Positions 58,545 to 64,000 of a stretch of 64,000 bases of DNA are shown one piece after another (the stretch's first letter is position 1; each line of letters begins with the position of its first letter). Source of the DNA: Myxocyprinus asiaticus. Taxonomy: Eukaryota; Chordata; Actinopteri; Cypriniformes; Catostomidae. The stretch lies in contig NC_059349.1 of NCBI RefSeq assembly GCF_019703515.2, forward strand, positions 21,424,744 to 21,488,743, in the 5' to 3' direction. Below the pieces are notes generated by a model. That model saw only the letters and a list, made by a program, of their open reading frames with translations, ran no database searches and was not told where the DNA came from. The position numbers and the translations under genes were made by a program.

Positions 58545-59778
58545 CAGGGCTCGACATTAAGCATTGTCATGTGCTTGTCCTCCGGACAAGCAAATTGGTC
58601 ATTCTCTTGTCTGAGTAAAAAAGTTACTTGTCCGGAGAGAAGAAAGGACATATAAGTTACATGCTCAAGTAACATGGCAAAGTATATATTGTAAACTGCA
58701 CTGGGTAGGGGAGGAGGCTATTGTCATATGATAATTATTGTATGTTACGTACAGTATGGTAGTCAAATAAAAGAAAGTCTCCATTGCCATCATTTACAGC
58801 AGGGATGCTCACACTTCTAAGGAATGAGATCTACCATATACAATAAAGGCTATACATTATCATAATACCAAAATTTCAGTAGTCTGTAGTGAAATTTGAT
58901 GATTCTCAATACCAGCTTCAAAACCACAACAAATAAAAACACTAACTAATTTGTTGATTATGGAAGAATGGTTTCAAGTTCTTAAGTAATTATTCAAGAA
59001 CAGTAAACAGTCAGTAATAAAATAACAATAAAAAAACAGCACTGAATAGAAATTGATTAAAAATAATAGAACAAAAAATACAAAGTAAATTCAGTGCAGC
59101 AGCAATAGGCTATCAAGTATTCAAGTAAACATTCAGAATGAAATGCAACATAAAACTACTACTGGTCTTTTCTGCATGATTATAATACATTAATACTTTT
59201 TAATGCTACTAAAGTTACTCAGTCAAGAGCAGTGAGTGTTTTCTCATTTTCTTGTTATGGTTGTTTGATTATTATAATGACACACTAAACGACAGCAGGT
59301 CTATTAGCTTACATTTATTCTTACAAGTCCGACATTTTAATACAAATCTGCTTTTTTCTCCGCAGTTTACGTTCAATTTAGACATCACTCTCTGTGTCTA
59401 CATGAATACCTCACCAAGATGGGCATTTTGGTGGTATTTTGAAATGTATTTGACCGTTCAGGTGCGCATTACCGTGAGCATGCTCAGCACACACACACAT
59501 ATGCCACCTGTCAATCAAACAGGGCGCAGCTGTTACTAGATCGCTTGTAAATTATAAAATTATGTGCTCTGGATTACTTTCAACAGCAGAATAAGAATAT
59601 TAACTTTCTAATAAGTGACACAGGCCTAGGCTATCACAAATACAGCTGGTTATTTTTTATTTTATTTATATTTTAATCAGTCTGCTTGTCTGGTCAGGGA
59701 GGTAAAATTCTCTTTCACTTGCCCCTCCAAAAATCCACTTGTCTTGGACAAGCAGACAAGCGTTAATATCGAGCCCTG
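58545..59778. mobile_element. hAT-like non-autonomous element, full length
   Basis: Ends CAGGGCTCGACATTAAGC and, reversed, CAGGGCTCGATATTAACG. CTAATT repeats on both sides (58539-58544 and 59779-59784). Subterminal regions repeat TTGTCCGGACAAG-type motifs. About 800 bp of it is nearly identical to 39016-39813. Confidence 0.82.
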
Positions 59779-59784
59779 CTAATT

Positions 59785-61105
59785 CCTGTTAGTAAGGATT
59801 TAATGAGAAGATAAAAATAAAAAAATATATTTTTTTAAACATTTAGTCATGTTAAAGACCAGCTCCACAATATCAACAACCATACAGTTTAAGCTCTAAA
59901 AAAAATAGTCTCTTTTAAAAAGGCAGCATACTGAATTACTTAGGTCTAATTATGGGATAGTGGCTGAAATTGCATCTCAATGTGGAAAATGTATTATTGT
60001 ATGTAATCCAATTTGGTGTTTTTAATGGAATATAATTAATATTTGTGATACTTGTGTTAATAATGAAGACTTTCTCTTAATGTAATATTGATTACTGGCA
60101 GGAAAACTATTTAAAGCTTATTTATTTTAACAGCTGGTGGGTTTCTGTATTTTGCAGTAGAAGCATTGCTTTTAATACCCCAGATTATCTGTATACAGAA
60201 GCAAATGAGTACAAAAAGTGTCCACATTCACTTGCTTCATAGCTTTACAAATTCTTGTTAACTTGCTGCAAGAGAAATAGTGCCTAGTAGATTTTCTTAT
60301 TAGTCATTAATAATGACCATGGGGGTGCTTCAGAAGCACAAGTGCAAGCAAACCCACAGAGGAAACATATCATTTTGTCCCTCATCCTGCTGTCAAATTA
60401 TACCATGCCTTGTAGGTACTAGATACTCACAGCAAGCACTTTCTCCTTTAGTTCACTTATAAACAATGGCAAGAGGTGAAGCGGTTGCCACAGTGTACTT
60501 TAACAGACACATAACCTGCAGTTAATTGTTTTGTTTCAGAAAACAATTGGAAAAATGCTATTTGATGTTGTTTAACACCAAAAAACTGAATATATCCTAC
60601 CGCAAATAAACTGTAGTTCAGGTCTCCTTTAACACGGCCAGTCACTATAGCGTAGATATTATCCTACTGCCGATCAGGGCCTTTAAAACATCTTCTTTTA
60701 ATTACAACATAAGGGAGGGAAAGGCCACTGTGTTTGTGTCACAGCATTTCAGTAGGCTTCAAGGCTTTCTGAGAGTTATACTGTAGCTGGGTCAGCAGCG
60801 GTGCTAGAAGGCTCTGATCTACGGGTTTGGAGTGTGCGTCATTGAGCATTGATGAGCCGAGTCTGTAATTAGGATTTCAGGGGAAGGGAGGGAAGTCAGC
60901 AGTTTTAGTAATTTGTGCTATTATTAGCAGTCTCAGACAAGGATATCAAAAAAAAGAAAAAAGAAAAAAAAATGCTTCTGTGCTAAATTGATTCTTATTA
61001 TCTACACACTGATATGAAAATGTACATGTAATAGGAAGAAGATAGGCCACCTGTATATCTGGATTTGTTACTTTGTAAATTACTAATGCAAAATTAAGGT
61101 TCTCA
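59785..61105. other. Non-coding stretch
   Basis: No gene, RNA or transposon end is recognised. Short A-rich runs near 60950-60970 only. Confidence 0.4.
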
Positions 61106-61108
61106 TTA

Positions 61109-61181
<73 letters not shown>

Positions 61182-61182
61182 A
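61109..61182. repeat. (TG)n(AG)n compound microsatellite
   Basis: A TG run of about 45 bp followed directly by an AG run of about 27 bp. Confidence 0.95.
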
Positions 61183-63457
61183 ATTTTAGTTTAAATTAAT
61201 GAGAGCCAAGGGAGCCAAGCCTTGAAGCTTCAAGGTCAGGTCCTCCCTACATATCTCTATCTCGTTATATACTGTATTTCAGCCTGTTATCTCAAAACCA
61301 TAGCAACAGCACACAGAGGGGAAAGCTCTCAGGATTTTGGCAGTCTCCCAGTGTGAGAGTTGAAGTGATTATATGATGTTAAGATTGTCAAGATGCTGAT
61401 TTGATCCTGCAGTTAAATCTGTAATGTAATAGTTTTGGAGGGTGTTGTGTTTTTATTATAATTTCATTACTTTTTATTGTTTGTTTTTTAACGTTTTTAT
61501 TATTGTAAGATGTTTTCTGTGATTAGGATTTTAGTGTCTCAGTAAAAAGCATCTTACCTAATTAATAATTTAAAACCAGAACTGTGGAACTGGAAAGGGA
61601 GTGGAATTTAAGTAGAATAGCTTGTTAATAATTTAGTAAGACTGTCTGGACCTTTTGACTCAAAGAATGGTATTTAAAGGTGCACTTTGTTTTCTATATT
61701 AAAAATGTTTTACTCCTAAAGAAATTAATTGCAATTTTGAAATATTTGTATACTGTATTATCATGTTCACTCATATGAGATAAAGACTAAAGTCATATTG
61801 GTAATCTCAGTAACCGCCCTTTTATTGGACACCTTTGCTCGTGGATTAAATTAATCATGGCTGACTGTGAATACAGATTATCTACAATGGCATCTTCAAC
61901 TGAAAACTATTGCGTTTGAATGATGCTACATCCATACCCCTATGTGTCAAGTAAGAATTATGCATTGCCTGTTTAGTTTCAAAAAATCACTCTACTAATC
62001 AGACTAAACTGTATTTTCTTTCACCTTTCAGTCTGCTGCTCTTCTCTAAACAGAGTTGCTTTGGAAGTTAAAGAAGCAAATAAAAGTAGGCCGGTATGAC
62101 AGTTGTTTGCAATAACCAGGACAACATGTAGTGACAGAGAACACTTTCTCCTTTATAACTGTGAGGCAGTGGAGTACATTGTTTATTTGGTTCTTAAAGG
62201 ACTGAATAGATAAAAAAAGATTTTGTTTTATCTAAAGATTTAGCTTTATTTCAGTGTTTGAATTGGTATTGGTACAAAAAAGTACTGTCTAGAACCTGTT
62301 CTTCATTAGCAGGACATGCATTTGACTGTGGCCTGAGGAAATCATGTTTAAATATTACTTGGCTTGTTTTGGGAGGTAATGTCATGGATACACGGGTGAG
62401 ACATGAACAGTGAATGATCTATTGACATACTTTTATTTCCTGCTCAGCTCTCAGTGGATCCACACACAGACAGCTGTTTGCTTGCACATCTGGAAAGTGT
62501 GAAAGCGTATATTCACTCTAAGCCACTGGCGACTTCCAACACTGTGCGGGGCACAGTTCAGCCAAATATGCATTAAATATATTGTATCTACATGCTAAGG
62601 AGTTGTGGAGGTCAGCATGATGTTGTCAGAAATTAACCTTCATCAGAATGACAGGTTTACTGATAAGTGTTATTTTTGCACTGTAATGATAACATTTGAC
62701 CACTGTGGGGCAGTATATACATTTCACAACCTATGCATGGTTTCCGAGGACACGATCTGAGTTTGCATAGAATGTTTAAACCAGCCGCATTTTTAAAGTC
62801 TGTCTAGGTCTGCTTGTCTTTTCTCATACATTATCTTTCATTAAAACAGGACATTTTCTACTCATACTTGTTTATGAGTTGTCTCATCGGCTGCTCCCCC
62901 GCAGTTTGGCTTGCAGCCAGAGGGGAAGGGGGTTGTGTTGGCTTTGCTCATGGGAGTGTTCTCAACAACCCAGGACCCGCTAAAAAGCAGATGTGTATAG
63001 AGCTGCTTGACTGTTGCCCATTGAGAGAGGTGATGCTGAACAGGACTCTGTTCTCTCTTCTGGTTGGAGGAATAAACCTTATACTGTTAGTTTGGTTGCA
63101 TGACCCTACTGATGATTTAGTCCAATGACATAGGACACAATGAGGGACTGTGTCAATATTGAGGGGTGGAATTAGCCTTGCGTTGAGGACACTGGTGGAA
63201 AGGGAATAGACAACACTTTTGGCAATGTGAGCCCTTGTTGAGTTGGTTAATGCTTGCATGAATTAAAAGAAAACAAAGATCTGTTTTGAAGTATAGCAAT
63301 GCATCCGATGCAACTGCTCGAAATAGTTAGCAATGACAATATTGTAGTTTAGTTACCAATAATAGGAGTGCATTTGACAGATTTTTATTTATTTATTTTT
63401 TTTTTTCATTTTAGATGTTCAAAGCAGTCTAGAATACTCATAAAAAGATTATTAAAT
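61183..63457. other. Non-coding stretch with one MITE half
   Basis: About 61675-61910 matches the left half of the outer element at 37161-38846 (TTTAAAGGTGCACTTTGTTT, then AGGAGTAAAAC-type sequence inverted). The rest has no recognised feature. The 104-aa frame at 62814 has no domain. Confidence 0.4.
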
Positions 63458-63623
63458 AAATATTCCTGGTTCAATACAAGTCAAGCTCAATCTACAGCAT
63501 TTGTGGCATAATGCTGATTACCACAAAACATTTTTTGCTTTGTCCCTCCTTTTCTTTAAAAGTTGGGGTTACAGTGAGGCACTTATAATGGAAGTGAATG
63601 GGGCCAATTTTTGAAGGGTTGAA
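63458..63623. mobile_element. Partial palindromic MITE (family of 25117-25719)
   Basis: AATATTCCTGGTTCAATACA, then CAGCATTTGTGGCATAATGC and GGAAGTGAATGGGGCCAATT match the left arm of the MITE at 25117-25719. The right arm is missing. Confidence 0.75.
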
Positions 63624-63838
63624 AGGGATAGTTCACCCATAAAGGAAAATTCTCCCATCATGTACTCACCCTCATGCCATCCCAGATTTTGAAGCTATAG
63701 GTGTGGGTGAGAAACTGATCAATAAGTAAGTCCTTTTTTACTATAAATGCTCCTCCCTGCCCAGTAGGTGGCAGTATGCACGAAGAATGTGAATTGCCAA
63801 AAACAAAAGAAGAATAATGTGAAAGTGGAGATTGAAGG
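63624..63838. mobile_element. Partial TTAA-type MITE
   Basis: AAGGGATAGTTCACCCATAA begins a left arm that matches the family at 8135-8741, including the CTCCCTGCCCAGTAGGTGGC block; it fades into other sequence at about 63838. Confidence 0.75.
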
Positions 63839-64000
63839 GGCTGTGTAGGGCTGTGTTCCACTTCAAAAATGTCCCCCTTCCCTCGCTAACTTCCCTCCGT
63901 CTCATGGACTCAGATGTACGTCACTGCTTATGTTGTGTGAGTGCCCACTACTGGTGGAACCCGTGCAATGGGTTTAACTGGAACACCCTAAGCCCTTGAT

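Noticed and set aside
59252..59539. A conserved 95-aa protein (also at 39293-39580)
   Set aside because: The two frames agree only because the DNA is a duplicated transposon; no domain, no splice context, and nearly identical over non-coding parts too.
62814..63128. 104-aa reading frame
   Set aside because: No domain, no splice signals that fit, no start context; looks like chance.

Overview
The window is nuclear DNA of a teleost fish, most probably a cyprinid. The signs are vertebrate spliced genes with GT/AG introns, a nine-finger C2H2 gene with the two-exon layout common in cyprinids, a tRNA-derived SINE that resembles cyprinid SINEs, and a dense load of Tc1-like, hAT-like and LINE elements. 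The species call is an inference from family recognition; no search was run.

Four host genes can be read as complete exon chains. They are a C2H2 zinc-finger gene (minus strand, exons at 5564-5648 and 2351-3285), agfg1 (minus, 12 coding exons, 11994-22217, 471 aa), a flap endonuclease 1-like gene (minus, 11 coding exons, 33861-43130, 350 aa) and amer3 (plus, one coding exon, 55406-58126, 906 aa, with a probable non-coding first exon near 51535). The fifth gene is dead. Between the FEN1-like gene and amer3 lie ordered but broken pieces of atr, the DNA-damage checkpoint kinase. They run from the start codon (43480) to the C-terminal FATC exon (ends 50894), with stops, frameshifts and most of the middle plus the kinase core missing. 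The FEN1-like gene and the atr remnant are head to head, 349 bp apart, so a shared promoter is likely.

Region by region. 1-1015: MITE fragment and SINE. 2351-5648: zinc-finger gene with a ~2 kb hAT-like element in its intron. 7928-8863: a hAT-type palindromic element (8-bp target duplication) carrying a TTAA-type MITE. 9086-11023: a Tc1-like element carrying a hAT-type element. 11994-22217: agfg1, whose introns hold a 2.6 kb hAT-type element with LINE pieces inside, a small MITE and a deleted Tc1 copy. 22779-23230: SINE with a perfect 10-bp duplication. 23.5-25.7 kb: MITEs. 26.1-32.8 kb: an L2/CR1-like LINE split by a 4.65 kb L1/Tx1-like LINE on the other strand. 33.9-43.1 kb: FEN1-like gene, its introns full of transposons. 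43.5-50.9 kb: atr pseudogene with a foldback element, MITEs and a LINE fragment. 51.5-58.2 kb: amer3. 58.5-59.8 kb: hAT-like element. 60-64 kb: mostly unique sequence with one microsatellite and MITE pieces at the end.

The genes do not form one pathway. The atr remnant and the FEN1-like gene are both from DNA replication/repair families and are paired by position. agfg1 acts in membrane traffic and nuclear pore-related RNA export, amer3 in APC/Wnt signalling. The most notable signals are the decayed atr copy, the FEN1-like protein with a reduced helical cap, the foldback element built on a 42-bp in-frame repeat, and several cleanly readable nested insertions.
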